DNA of 64,000 bases, from positions 5,565,822 through 5,629,821 of the forward strand of contig NC_135158.1 in NCBI RefSeq assembly GCF_050948215.1. The letters are read 5' to 3'. Source of the DNA: Halictus rubicundus (Eukaryota; Arthropoda; Insecta; Hymenoptera; Halictidae). This document shows positions 12,501 through 23,155 of this stretch, one piece after another. Position 1 is the first letter of the stretch. Each line of letters starts with the position of its first letter. The position numbers and the translations under genes are program-made. The notes beneath the pieces were generated by a model. That model was not told the origin of the DNA. It did not search any database and saw only the letters and a list, made by a program, of their open reading frames with translations.

Positions 12501-13900
12501 GGTCCGAATGGTAGAACGGGAAGTCGGAAGCCCCCTCCGAGTGGTTTATTGGGGCCGCGTGTAAGAACTTGACTACCAACTGCAGCGACTGTCGCGTTTC
12601 GTGCGAGTGCCGCGCTTGTTCTTGTCCGAGCGGCCCGCTTTTTGCGGTTTCTCCTCCCTTCGTCGGGGACTATCGGCTCTCGCCTCTCTTCGAACCGTAA
12701 CACGCGTGACGCGCTTCTGGCACGCGTCGAAACCCTCCACTTAACGAACCACTCTCGTGCCCCTGATATTATATCCCCGGGAACTCGATCTTTATCCCTG
12801 CCCGTAAACATTGGGTCACTCGCGACCGAGACGGTAGCCCTTCGATCGCTATCCTGCTCCTATACTTTACTCCGCCACAAGGGAGATCCCCGACTACAAT
12901 TAGTCGGTGTTTTATGCAGATCACTGGTCTCAAAAAAGATATTCTCTGACGAGCTTGCCTTCTGTTTTGGGGACCAAGTTTGTCAAATGTTTGAATAATC
13001 CTTTCGAAAGTTCACGTTTCTTACAATAGGTCTTTGTTCCAGGATTATCGCAAGACTATAAAGCCAAAATCACACTTGCAGACCAAAGGAGAGATACAGC
13101 GATGACCATAGTAGAGGTTTACTCCGCTCGAATCGCTTCAGAGTCGCAAACTGTGATCACCAGAAATGGAATGAGCAACTGTTGTGACCGTTGATTCACC
13201 TCGAGCCTTTTTCTCCAAAAAACCAGCTATAGATCCGAGATAGCGCCAAGATACACATAGAACTGAATCACAGAGAGACCTAATTGGGCTTCCAGGATTT
13301 TGTTCCCCCTTCTAAAATCGGATATCTGACATGGTCAGCTTCAGAATCGACCGAAATAGCTTCTCTTCAGCTCGATAAAATGAATAAGACTCTGTTTCGA
13401 AGAACGAGCTGTGGGAAACGTCCAAATAAAAGACAAACTTATTGATTGGAACTGAGTGATCCGCCAGCTCCGACCTGCTCTTCATAGGTAGATCCCGATA
13501 CAGCATGGCGGACTTCATGATCGGCCGAGCGTTTTAAGCGACGTCTCAAAGGAGTCCGCCCGAAACGAAGATCCTCCGTAGGTGCAAAGGTGGATCAAGA
13601 TCAACGGAAACCAGTAGCAAGACGCTCCAGACGCGGGGGCAGCGTGTTTACGGTAAAAGTCATCCAACCCATGAGAGTATCGACCTCAACCTTCCGGCGT
13701 TGGGCCGGTCCCGGTGGGCGCTCGAAATTCAAGGTCGCGGCCATACAAACCAGCGACAAAGAGAAACAGAGAGAACGGACGGCCACAAAAATCTCAGGAC
13801 TTCCGGTGCACCGAGGAGATCCTCCTGGAATGGCACCGAGTGACCCAAGTGTCCCCAAGAAGAACGAGGGGCCAGAAGAAAAGGGGCAAACTTGAAGTTA
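12500..13900. other. Flank, no gene recognised
   Basis: No coding exon is supported. An 8/9 match to the EGR consensus (GCGGGGGCA) lies at 13633-13641. From about 13.6 kb the sequence becomes GC-rich and leads into the distal promoter region of the Egr gene. Confidence 0.4.
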
Positions 13901-14075
13901 CCGGAGCCGAGCCGTGAATCCGCGTCGAAACACGAAGAGAGGAGCAGACGTAGCCGAAGCGGCAGACGAAGCAGACGAAGCAGACGAAGAAGAAGAAGAA
14001 GAAGAAGAAGAGGAAGGAGAATCAAGTCTCGAAAGAGAGGGGGTCCATGAAACGAAAGAGAGACGCGCTCTCTCT

Positions 14076-14097
14076 GGCGTGGGGTTGCGCCCACGCC
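14076..14097. promoter_or_regulatory. Inverted pair of EGR-type motifs
   Basis: GGCGTGGG at 14076-14083 and its exact reverse complement CCCACGCC at 14090-14097 form an inverted repeat with a 6-bp spacer. The right half, read on the minus strand at 14088-14096, is GCGTGGGCG. This is the exact 9-bp target of three-finger EGR proteins with the recognition helices seen in this gene. Occupancy is an inference. Confidence 0.55.
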
Positions 14098-14099
14098 GA

Positions 14100-14107
14100 T
14101 GACGTCA
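14100..14107. promoter_or_regulatory. Perfect CRE palindrome TGACGTCA
   Basis: The full 8-bp cAMP-response element lies 3 bp after the EGR inverted repeat. CREB/ATF family proteins bind this palindrome. Its position about 2 kb upstream of coding exon A suggests activity- or cAMP-dependent control of the distal promoter. Confidence 0.55.
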
Positions 14108-14300
14108 CCCGGCGAACGTTGGCAGTGTTACCGGCGATGAACGCGTTGGTGTTTCGAGCGTGTTGGAGCGAGTAGGACAACCAGCGCCTGAGGAAGAGGG
14201 GTCTGGCGGGGTACCCGGCGCGTGGAGGAAGGGAATCATCGTGGAAGGAACGAGCGGGGAGGCATCTGGTCGAAGAAGGAAGAAACGGTGCTCTCGGACA

Positions 14301-14321
14301 AGAGAGAGAGAGAGAGAGAGA
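14301..14321. repeat. (AG)n microsatellite
   Basis: A short pure AG tract in the distal leader region. GAGA-type factors could bind it, but that is not shown. Confidence 0.85.
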
Positions 14322-14754
14322 AAGATAGAGATACAAAAGAGAGAAAGAGATGAGAGGAGCACACGCGAGGAGACGCGCGAGCGGAGGAGAAGGAGCCCGA
14401 AGAGGACCGCAAGCGGCGTGGTGTCGCGGCAGAGGAGGGGCTGCGTGGCAAAGGCGGGGGAAAGGAATGAATGGAAATCGCGAGAGACACGCGGGAGAGA
14501 CGGATGAACCGGGCACGGGGGGCACACGGTGAGACAACGGGCTCGGCGGGGTTCTGCGGGGATTCTGCAGGGATCACCTCTGCGAGAGCATTACCGAGGG
14601 TCCAGGAGGACCAGCAGAGATCGTACCTTGAGCGGGCGATGTCGACGACACGTGACGGGACCTCGCGAGACTCCATCGCCACCGTAGTCGTCTCTGCTAC
14701 CACCCGCGGCACCAGGAGTCGCTTCCAAAGCGCGGGAAACGCTTGCGCCGGTTG

Positions 14755-15060
14755 TCGGTGCGTCTTCAAGCCGGCCTGTGGCCTTCGAGTCTTAGCGTCG
14801 TCTCGAAGAACGCTCCAGAGTCGTTCTTCGGTCCTGGAAAGAACTCTAGAGTCTGTTCGTGGCCCTGAAGAGCTCCCCAAAGTCTTATCGCCGGCTCGAA
14901 GAACTTCTAGGAGTCAGCTAACCACCACAGAGTCATCGTTCTAGACCCGAAGAGCATCCCGAAATTGTCTCGTGGCCCTGAAGAGTGACCCCGGGGTAGA
15001 CTGGTGGCCCGAAAGTTGGCTCGTGGCCCAGGAGAGCGCTCCCAGGGGCGCGGAGCGGTG
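14755..15060. repeat. Degenerate ~40-bp minisatellite in the distal leader region
   Basis: Phrases of the form CGTGGCCCTGAAGAGC, GTCTCGAAGAACGCTCC and GGCTCGAAGAACTTC alternate with AGAGTC-type spacers. The repeat is imperfect and reads open on both strands, producing shadow frames. It lies between the CRE and coding exon A, so it might be transcribed as leader or removed as intron. Confidence 0.5.
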
Positions 15061-15301
15061 CAGAGCGTCTTGGAGCGGCGGCAACAACGGCCGGAAGATC
15101 CTCCGCGTGGAAAAGGGGGAGTGGAACCGGAGCGGAGGCCGTTTCGCCTCGATCCAGACCGGAAAACGCCCGGGGAGGGAGCGAGACGGCGAGAGGACGG
15201 GGCCCGACTGTTGGACACGGAGGGAGAAAACCGACTCGCTCTAAGCGGCCGGTACGGCGGCGGAGGAGAGGAAGAAGAGTAGGAGGAGGCGGTTGCGGAG
15301 A

Positions 15302-15335
15302 AGGAGGAGGAGGAGGAGGAGGAGGAGGAGGAGGA
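15302..15335. repeat. (GGA)n microsatellite
   Basis: About 11 units of GGA in the distal leader region. The resulting arginine- or proline-rich frames are composition shadows. Confidence 0.9.
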
Positions 15336-15595
15336 CGAAGAGCGAGAAAGAGCAGGATCTTCCAGTGATACGATACCGGGCAGCACGCGCGCCGGCACGT
15401 CGGCTTTATCGCGCGCCAACTCGAAACCAACTTCTTCGTACGCCTCCGACCGAACCGCGCGATTTCGAACCCCGCTGACCGGCACCGTCGGCTCTGCTCG
15501 CGAGCCACGCGACGTCCTCGTCGTTCTTTCAACGTGCCTTCTCACAGTGTCGCGATACCTCGATATTTCGATAATTAATCGTCGTGTACAGCTTA

Positions 15596-15606
15596 CGCGA
15601 GTAAGT
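15596..15606 (+). other. Candidate 5' splice donor in the distal leader
   Basis: CGCGA|GTAAGTAC, with GT at 15601, is a near-consensus donor about 550 bp before the isoform A start codon. It would end a non-coding leader exon at 15600. A matching acceptor before 16156 is not clear, since candidates around 16077 and 16145 are weak. Confidence 0.3.
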
Positions 15607-15688
15607 ACATCGTCGCGAGGATACATATTTCGGCGACAGATTTCACCGGGACTTTCTTCTGCTTCTCGGAGACGATAAAAAGAGAGGT

Positions 15689-15712
15689 AGAGAGAGAGAG
15701 AGAGAGAGAGAG
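15689..15712. repeat. (AG)n microsatellite
   Basis: A pure AG tract of about 24 bp between the candidate leader donor and coding exon A. Confidence 0.85.
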
Positions 15713-16155
15713 ATCCGCTGGTGCCGCGGCTTTCTACGACCGGTGTCCTTTGTCGAACTCTCGGACGTCAACGGAAACGTACAAACCGCCTGCTCCGAAG
15801 TGGAAACGTGTTCCGCGAGTGTCTTCTATCGGGAACCGGGTTCTCCGTTCACCGGTGTTGAAAACGTTCTCGTCGGTTGGTTCCTCTTCTGGCCCGGCGA
15901 CGAGAGAAGAAAGAGGACGCGCGACGGTGAGGGACCCGCGTCCTCGGCGACGTCGTGACATGTGCGATAGCCCGTTGACTCTGTACTCTCTGCGTTGGTC
16001 CTCGTGCTCGGCGTTGTCGTACCCGACGAGCCGAAGAGGCCAGGCCCGGTCGCCGGTGTTGGCCGCCGGCCTTCAAGAGCAACGCGCCATCCGAAGGAGG
16101 AGCACGTGGACCCGTGGCACCGCGACGAGGGCCGGCGCCGCGACAGGTTGAAAAG

Positions 16156-16377
16156 ATGCTGGCACTGGCGATGCGCCGCGAACACACGACCGGCCGCAGC
16201 AATTACGAGCCCGCGAACCCGCTCGCGGGTTTCGATCACCTGCAGCACAACACCGGCAACCCGTTCGCGGTACTGCCGACCGGCTCGTCGGAGGGCCGGC
16301 TCCGCGAAGCCGGCCCGGAGCCCGACGGCGAGCTACAGGAGTTCGTAGACATCGCCCAGGTGCAACAGCTGCTGCAG

Positions 16378-16412
<35 letters not shown>

Positions 16413-16576
16413 ACAGCAGCAGCAGCATCATCACCACCATCAGCACCCGCAACAGGTGGCGGCCGCGGCTGCCGCGTCCTGCATCTGGGGCGCGGTCTAC
16501 CCGCCGCCGCCACCCACCCTGGGATACCATCACCATCATCACCATCATCACCATCACCCTCCGCCGCCACCTTCAG
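16156..16576 (+). CDS. Egr: Egr/stripe-like transcription factor, alternative first coding exon A (N-terminus of isoform A)
   Basis: This exon encodes 140 residues plus the first base of a junction glycine codon. I start at ATG 16156 (MLALAMRRE...); the open frame extends upstream only through non-ATG codons. It ends at 16576 before the donor CTTCAG|GTAACA in phase 1, which matches the phase-1 acceptor at 54534, so the spliced protein is 565 aa. Visible features are a short unique N-terminus, an acidic stretch around residues 62-72 (PEPDGELQEFVD), 17 consecutive glutamines (74-90), five histidines (91-95), an alanine-rich patch, a PPPPP run near 115-120 and ten histidines (125-134) followed by proline. 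There is no known domain. Low-complexity polar N-termini are common in EGR factors, where activation functions lie outside the fingers. The two homopolymer runs are likely to vary in length between individuals. Exon status is inferred from reading frame, phase and donor, not transcripts. Confidence 0.75.
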
Positions 16577-16619
16577 GTAACACTCTTTCCCAGATAGCGT
16601 TGATCTAACTGCGCTCTTT

Positions 16620-17220
16620 GGCGCCGGTTTCCAGAGCTGTCAAAACTGATTCTTAAAGTCGTACGAACCATCTAACCCAGGTTTAACCCTCTCTTGGAAT
16701 ACTCTGAAGACACCCTCGATCTAACTGTGCTATCTCACCCAGGACGGTTCCCAGAATTGTCCAAGCCAATTGCTACCATCGTAGCTGTGCCATTATCTCT
16801 CCTTTTTCCACGCGCGGGAATTCTTTCAAACACCCTCTCAACTCCGAATGAAGAACTGAGAGTAGTGTTAAATTCCTAGGGATTGAAATCTCCTGTGGTG
16901 GTTACGAAACTAACTCGGACCTAACCCTCTCTTCAACTACCCCCGATAGGTTCTTTAGCCTCGGACGGTTCTCAGAGTTGTTCAAGCCCCGATTGCTACC
17001 ATCGCAGCAACGTTGAAACACCTTTTCCTCTTTCTAGAGGAAATCCTCCAAAGATCTCCTCAGCCCCTAAAGAACAACCAAGGACATCGTCGCATTCCTA
17101 ACCATTAAAGTCCCCACAGTGATCGGCAGACGTATTTTCAACTACCCTCAAGCCACCTTTGAGCTAACGTCGTTCTCGGTGTGACGCTTCGCGGAGCTGA
17201 CCAAGCCGATCCGTACCACC
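16620..17220. repeat. Diverged local duplications just inside the intron
   Basis: GGACGGTTCCCAGAATTGTC then GCTACCATCGTAG (16742 onward) reappears as GGACGGTTCTCAGAGTTGTT then GCTACCATCGCAG (16965 onward). Related phrases occur near 16621 and near 17190. TAACCCTCTCTT also occurs twice. The spacing of about 110-240 bp and heavy divergence suggest an old, decaying tandem expansion. Confidence 0.5.
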
Positions 17221-18790
17221 AGATCGGATCGACAGCGAACAACAGATCCCCCAGTGATTTGTCGACGTTTCTCTCGGAACCGATATTCCCCGCACGCTTA
17301 TCGCGAGGTGTCTTTGGCCGCAGAGGATGTATGCCGCTGTCCCAACGCGATTTTTCACCGTCGATCGGCTACGCGGGCTCGCGCCGCGGCTACCGGTATT
17401 GGCGCCGATCTAAACACTCGCCGATAATCGATCTTTACGAGCGTCGGCACGTCGAAACCTGTATTTCAAGACCGGCTATTAAGTTTCTTGTCACCGGGCG
17501 AACCGCCGCGCACCGACGCCGTATCGCCGGCCGTGTCAACCGCGAAACCTCGAATCTCGCCGGGCCCGATAGCTCGCGGAAACGATACGGTTCGAGTTTG
17601 CTCCACGGCGAACGGAGACTGTCGACTACTACCTGTTGATCCTCGTGCAACGTTCCACCTAGTCGGACTCCGCTCGAAATTCGACGGGGAGCTCGGATGA
17701 TCGAGGGTGCCGAGGGATTTGACACTCTGGGAACCGTCAGCGAGGTCCACGAGCACAGCACGAGATTGTTGGTTGGTGGGAAGCTGATGTTCATCGACAT
17801 CCTGGCTCATTATTGCATCGCCCATTGCAGTTGATCTGTCTTGTTGTTGCAGTGTAGATCTCTGAATGGTAAAGTTTGAATTGACACAGAGATGAGCAAA
17901 GTGATGACATCTTTGTTTGATACGATCAATGGCTGACAAGATTTTATACAATTTTTATGAAGATTTCGTACGAGGGATCCGTTGTGATTGCAAATTGATG
18001 TTGCTTGCCCACCAACCCTGTAAAATTAAGTTTCTGTCACACACACGCACACAGTGCCTTGTGATCAAACTGTGGATGTTTTTACGATTTCTAACATTCA
18101 GACACAAACTACGACTTTTGGACAGAATTATGCAAGACAACGACAAGAACAAAATGCTTACGTGGACATGTGCCCTATTTTCTTGGATAATTAAATTACG
18201 TGCCTCTTGATCATTGTCGTTATAAATCTGTTCCGATTCGGACATGATTGTGGATCGATTAAAACAGCGAGAAGAACGTGAAAGTTAGAACGGCCACGGT
18301 TTGATCGCAGAGCATGGACAAAGCGATCTCGGGAAAATCATTCACAGGTTCGCAATCGGTGGGAGGATGATCGATTCGGGGCGGATCGATCGTAATTTTC
18401 ACGCGATCGCTACGTCTGCCGAGAACTCGGTTCATTGTCACTATCAACGACTTTCCTGCTGTCCCCCCTGCCCGGAGCCCAATAATCGCTTGCATGCTCT
18501 TCCGTTCGCTTCGCTTATCAACACGAAACGCTCCGCTTCTCGCGCGATTCTCGCCGGTTTTGTACGTATACGGTGCACTCGATCGGAAGGACGCGATCGA
18601 TCGCGAAAAGAACGACGGCCGACGCGAGAACGTTCAACATCCGGCGAAAGATCGACGCGATCTTGCCGTCGGATCGAGGCGGACGCTGGCGGACGACAGG
18701 CGGCTGGCGACAGATAGATAATATTATATTGATCATTGATAATCGATAATGGGTAATAGGTAATCGATAATCAGTACAACGTATTAGGTA

Positions 18791-18914
18791 AAACGTAACA
18801 GATTATGGATTGGAAATAATACATAATAGATGACAGCTGATATGTAATTGGAAATAAAACGTAACAGATTATTGATTGGAAATAATACGTAATAGATGAC
18901 AGCTGATAATACTC
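18791..18914. repeat. 66-bp tandem duplication
   Basis: AAACGTAACAGATTAT, then GATTGGAAATAATAC and TAATAGATGACAGCTGATA, occurs twice, at 18791 and 18857, with few substitutions. The preceding AT-rich DNA (TAATCGATAAT-like) is also repetitive. Confidence 0.8.
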
Positions 18915-19076
18915 TAGACTGCATAATAGCTGGGCTGAAAATTTTTATACAACATACAAAATTTTCTGCACAGATTGCAAGCATTCATTCTTTCCTTAAC
19001 AGTTTGAAAAAGTTGGAAATAGTAATGTTTTAAATTGCACTTACTTATTTTTGCCTCAAAATCTGCAGTCTAATAA

Positions 19077-19115
19077 TAATAGCCAGACAATGGATTTTAT
19101 GCATTTATGACAAAA
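19077..19115 (-). repeat. Fragment of dispersed repeat (CATAAAATCC type)
   Basis: On the minus strand this reads TTTTGTCATAAATGCATAAAATCCATTG, in separate blocks matching the motif at 23118, 56341 and in the 153-bp array at 63478 onward. It is likely an old interspersed copy. Confidence 0.5.
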
Positions 19116-22100
19116 ATGTGTGGACCAAATACAAGACAGTAAAAATATTTACAGAATTAATAAAAACATTATTGTGTTATTTCCAACTCGTTGAACAATT
19201 ATTATTTCCCACTCAAACAATTTTTATTTGACATAAAAATTAGCAGAATACTATTAGGTAATAGTGCATAAAATAACGAAACGTTTAGCAAATACCTGTC
19301 GCCCGTCTCAGCCGTTCAGAAAATCAGACAATTTATCTGATAATTACTACGAAGGAACTTAAACATTCCTGAAACGAAGGAATTGTCGAACAAAGACGAA
19401 CATGTCATAGAACAACACCGACAGTATTTCTCTTGATCCAACGCAAATATTTCTGCAAACAGCTAATCGAACTCGCGGCTCATGTGTTTTGTAAATTAAC
19501 GCAACGGTTTGCAGTTGCTCGAGTTTGTTGACTCAACAAGCACACGTCTCTTCCCATCGATTCTCGGAGTGGTTCCAAACTTTTGGCCGGACAAAGTGCA
19601 CACTGCATCTTATTATTAACATGTTAATGTAAAAATATTTATACAAGTTTCTATATTAAATACTGCACACTGTAAAAGATAATATGCACTGTGGGAAACA
19701 CTGTGGGTTTCGAAAGAACTTATTTCGATTGCTATTGAAGCGGGCTCCTAGATCACCGTTGACAGACCGGCAAACCCACAGCGATAGCATTAACGATAAC
19801 GTTAACCGGTGATTAATCGCGTGATTAACCCTTCCGCCACGAGGCGCCATTGTCCACCAGGTGCGAATGTACGTGTTCTAATTCGATAGTGGTCGCGGAC
19901 CGTGGGCTTTGTCGTTGTTGTTCTGGAAAAACGATCGGCCGGAGCGCGATCCAACGATCGATACCTTCGATGATCGATCGTTAACAACCGGTCGCGCTGT
20001 AACCGTGTGCAACGGGGCTGCTTTGTCCGTGTCTTCACCCTGGCTAACAAATTGTCAACAAATTTTCTTTTCCTCTTCTTTGAGGCACTAAGTAAAATTT
20101 GGAATCGGTTAAATTCCAGAGTTTCCCTAAAGTTTTGACAATAATTAAAATCTATAAGAAATTGTATTGTTCCTTACATAGAATAAATGGGAATCCGAAT
20201 CTGTTGGGACTTTGATAGATAAATATAAATATTGAAGCATCAAGAATGAGATAGGAGGAAAAATATTGAAATATTTTGGGGGAATAGATTTTGAGACGGG
20301 TGGGTTCCAGAGAGAAATTAGGAGAGACCGGTAGGCAGTTAGGCTCGCAGACTATGGTTCCCTCGCGTCTCGTGGTCTGGTGTGGCGCGAGTACGCGTGC
20401 ACGCGCCGGGGGTCGATGCGAAAGATAAGAGAAAAGAGGTCAGGCAACGCGGTCTTCGATCTTCCGACGCGCCGTAATGTCATTAAGGATCCCGACCGTG
20501 ACGATTAATGAAAGAGGCTCGATCGTCAGTGGCGTAAAAAGCCGGCGGAACGAGCCGACGAGTTGTCGAGCCAGAAACTGTGTGAGACAATGCGATAAAC
20601 CGTGAAGAAACCCTGAAAAACATTCATCTGAAAATCTTTGAAATCCTTCTCACGAAGTCACTCGTACACGCAATATGTGTTAAACAATTTAGCGAAAAGA
20701 TTTATTCTCACCGCGAACCATATCCCTCGAGACGCGCAGAAGCTCTATGTATAATTTAACAATAAAATTTTTCATTATTTTTCCGTGAAACTTTTACTGA
20801 AATATTCGTAATACTTTTCGGAATAGTAGGAACCCAAACATGACATAATTCGGAGTACGTGTACGTGTGCTATTGACGATTTAGTGGAACCTCCGCTATC
20901 CGAACTCCATTGTCAAAGTACGCATGTGCTTCGCATTTAAACAGTTCAATTTAAAGCTATCACGTAGAACATGATCCACTGTACACGCGAATAAAGATTT
21001 AATCTACCACCGTAAGCTGACAACTGTTCCCTTATCTAAATATTCCACGATCAGTTCGGATAATCGAGGCTCCACTGTTCCGTGGATTAAACGAGTAAAC
21101 GCGATCCGAATTGTGTCGTGCTTGGTATCATTTTAATCAGAAAAGCGTCAGAAATGTGTCAGTGAAAGTGTCATGAAAAAATAATTAAAAACAAGAAAAT
21201 TTTAGTTCAATAAACAGTGCTCCTGTACACGAAGTAAACGACGTTTGGTCCCGAAGTTTTCACATATATCGAAGCGTTACTGTAATCAGGTAGGCGGGGA
21301 ATAGGTTAACGGTAAACTTTGCACGAATCACGAGACGGAGGGAATAACACCTACTGTTTCTCGAAATAGTCGATCGGATAAAAGCCTCTCGGGGTACGGA
21401 GTGCTCGTAGTGGAGGATATTAGGGATTCCGACAGTTTTCGGGGGACGGTTCCTGACGTTCAGGTGTAAATTATGTATTCTCGACTGCGCGGACCCCCTC
21501 CCCCCTCCCGTAAACACGAACGCTCGACGCCGTTGGCCCGAATTCGTACGGGAAGAAAGATTGGAAGACGGACCGGGATCCCCCTCCGAGTGGAAACCAT
21601 TAGAAGAGCGGAGGATCGTTGTTGTCGGACCACGCCTAACCTATCCATCCTATATAAATGGAATTATTCGCCCCTACATCAAGAATACGACGAGAACGGG
21701 GCTGGGGGAATCTTTATACGGAATTAATCTTGTCCCCGACCTGGCCCCGGCTCACTCGAATTCTGTCCTAAACACCACGAACACGGACTGATGCGAACAG
21801 TTACCATAATCGGTCGAGGAATCGTGATCTGGCACTATTTTTAATATCATTCAAGTCCGAATAAGACGATTTCATATTGAAAAAAGATGATGTGCAAGAA
21901 AGGGTACAAATGGCACCTTGCTGTTCATTTCAAAACAATTATAGTCTTGAAAATAATCCCCACCATTTGCTACACACAATATTTTACAGCTGAACTGATT
22001 TTCGCTGACACGTTGATCGACAATTTTTTCCATTTTCTGCTCGCAGTAAAAAAATGAATAAAATCGATTGACTCGCAATCTCGGTGATCATATATTATCG

Positions 22101-22383
22101 TGATCGCATCGCTCCGAGTTCCCAGCTAATCCGGAATCAGAAAAATCGGCAATCTTCTCTTCAGGCGAGCATAAAATCGGTAAAAGCTCGCGGTGGGACG
22201 TTGATCGACGCAGCGCCGATCGAAAAATCCGATCGTCGCCGGATCGTTAAACCGTGATCTCACGGGGCACTGTGAATGGCCGTTGGAATTCCGTCGTCGA
22301 GTATCTCGGCGAGTTCGCAGGTAGCCGATAGGCTAGAGGAATTTTTCTCCCCGGCTGGTTCGCCGGAGGTAGAACGGGGTTGC

Positions 22384-22418
22384 AGAGAGAGAGAAAGAGA
22401 GAGAGAGAGAGAGGGGGG
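22384..22418. repeat. (GA)n microsatellite followed by a G run
   Basis: A GA tract with one interruption passes into eight Gs. This is ordinary simple sequence. Confidence 0.85.
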
Positions 22419-23104
22419 GGCAGGGAGAGCTTTCATAGATCATTGTTTAAAGTGTCGTGGCTTTGTATGGTAACGCGGAGTAAATCGTATGTACACTCCT
22501 GACATTTCGTTATTATTGTACGAGCCGTAAGACAGGAAATCGTACATCATGCACGAACCTACGGTGGGCGGGTAAAAGGGAACGAGTCACCTTCTTCTCT
22601 CGGGCGTTCGGCTCATTGGCGTTCCCCGCGATGCTAAGTGTTTATACGCCCTCCGTCTTTCCTCTTTCTGCTGTCTGGAAACTGTGGAATCGACCCTCTT
22701 TCCGCCCGGATCGAGGTACTCGTTAAGAAAAAACCCTCGTTGATCTTCGCTGACACCTTCCCCGACCTCCTGATCCCCTGCGAAAATCTCAAAAATAAAT
22801 GTTCCGGTCGATCGTCGAGGAAATCGATTTTTATTTGTGGCGTGGTAATCAATTTCACCGGAAGTCTACGACACTTCGACAAGACCGGAAAGTGATTGCT
22901 AAACATAGAACTTTATGCAGTTACACAGCGTATAATAGGATTTTTTGCTCCTCTGAAATATAATAGAATCTTTAACGAAGGGAAAGTAATTTGTTAGGAT
23001 CGCAATTTTGTAAAATTAGTCTACAAAAATCCACGTTGATAAAATTGGCTTCGTTCAATGTTCCTTTCGATGTTCCTCTTAATATTTATACTATTTTAAA
23101 TCCT

Positions 23105-23155
23105 ATTTCTGACATATAAATGCATAAAATCCACAGTCCATTTATTATTGAACCC
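23105..23155 (+). repeat. Fragment of dispersed repeat (CATAAAATCC type)
   Basis: TCTGACATATAAATGCATAA, followed by AATCCACAGTCC, is the plus-strand form of the motif seen on the minus strand near 3309 and 19080. Confidence 0.5.

Larger units (their letters stand above)
13950..15600 (+). promoter_or_regulatory. Candidate distal Egr promoter and leader region (isoform A)
   Basis: This is the GC- and CpG-rich stretch immediately upstream of coding exon A. It contains a perfect EGR site within an inverted repeat, a perfect CRE, GA and GGA repeats, and two good donor-like sequences (GGTGAGAC at 14528 and GTAAGTAC at 15601). No TATA box with a matching initiator is obvious, so a dispersed, CpG-type start is more likely than a focused one. 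Several ATGs occur between the CRE and exon A, so either the start lies downstream or the leader is spliced. The exact start and leader exons cannot be fixed from sequence alone. Confidence 0.4.

Noticed and set aside
14105..15626. Several long minus- and plus-strand frames upstream of exon A
   Set aside because: All are Arg/Ser/Pro-rich or GA/GGA-repeat-derived, overlap each other in opposite strands and lack domains.
16114..16155. Start of isoform A at GTG 16114
   Set aside because: Not an ATG. 16156 is the first in-frame ATG.
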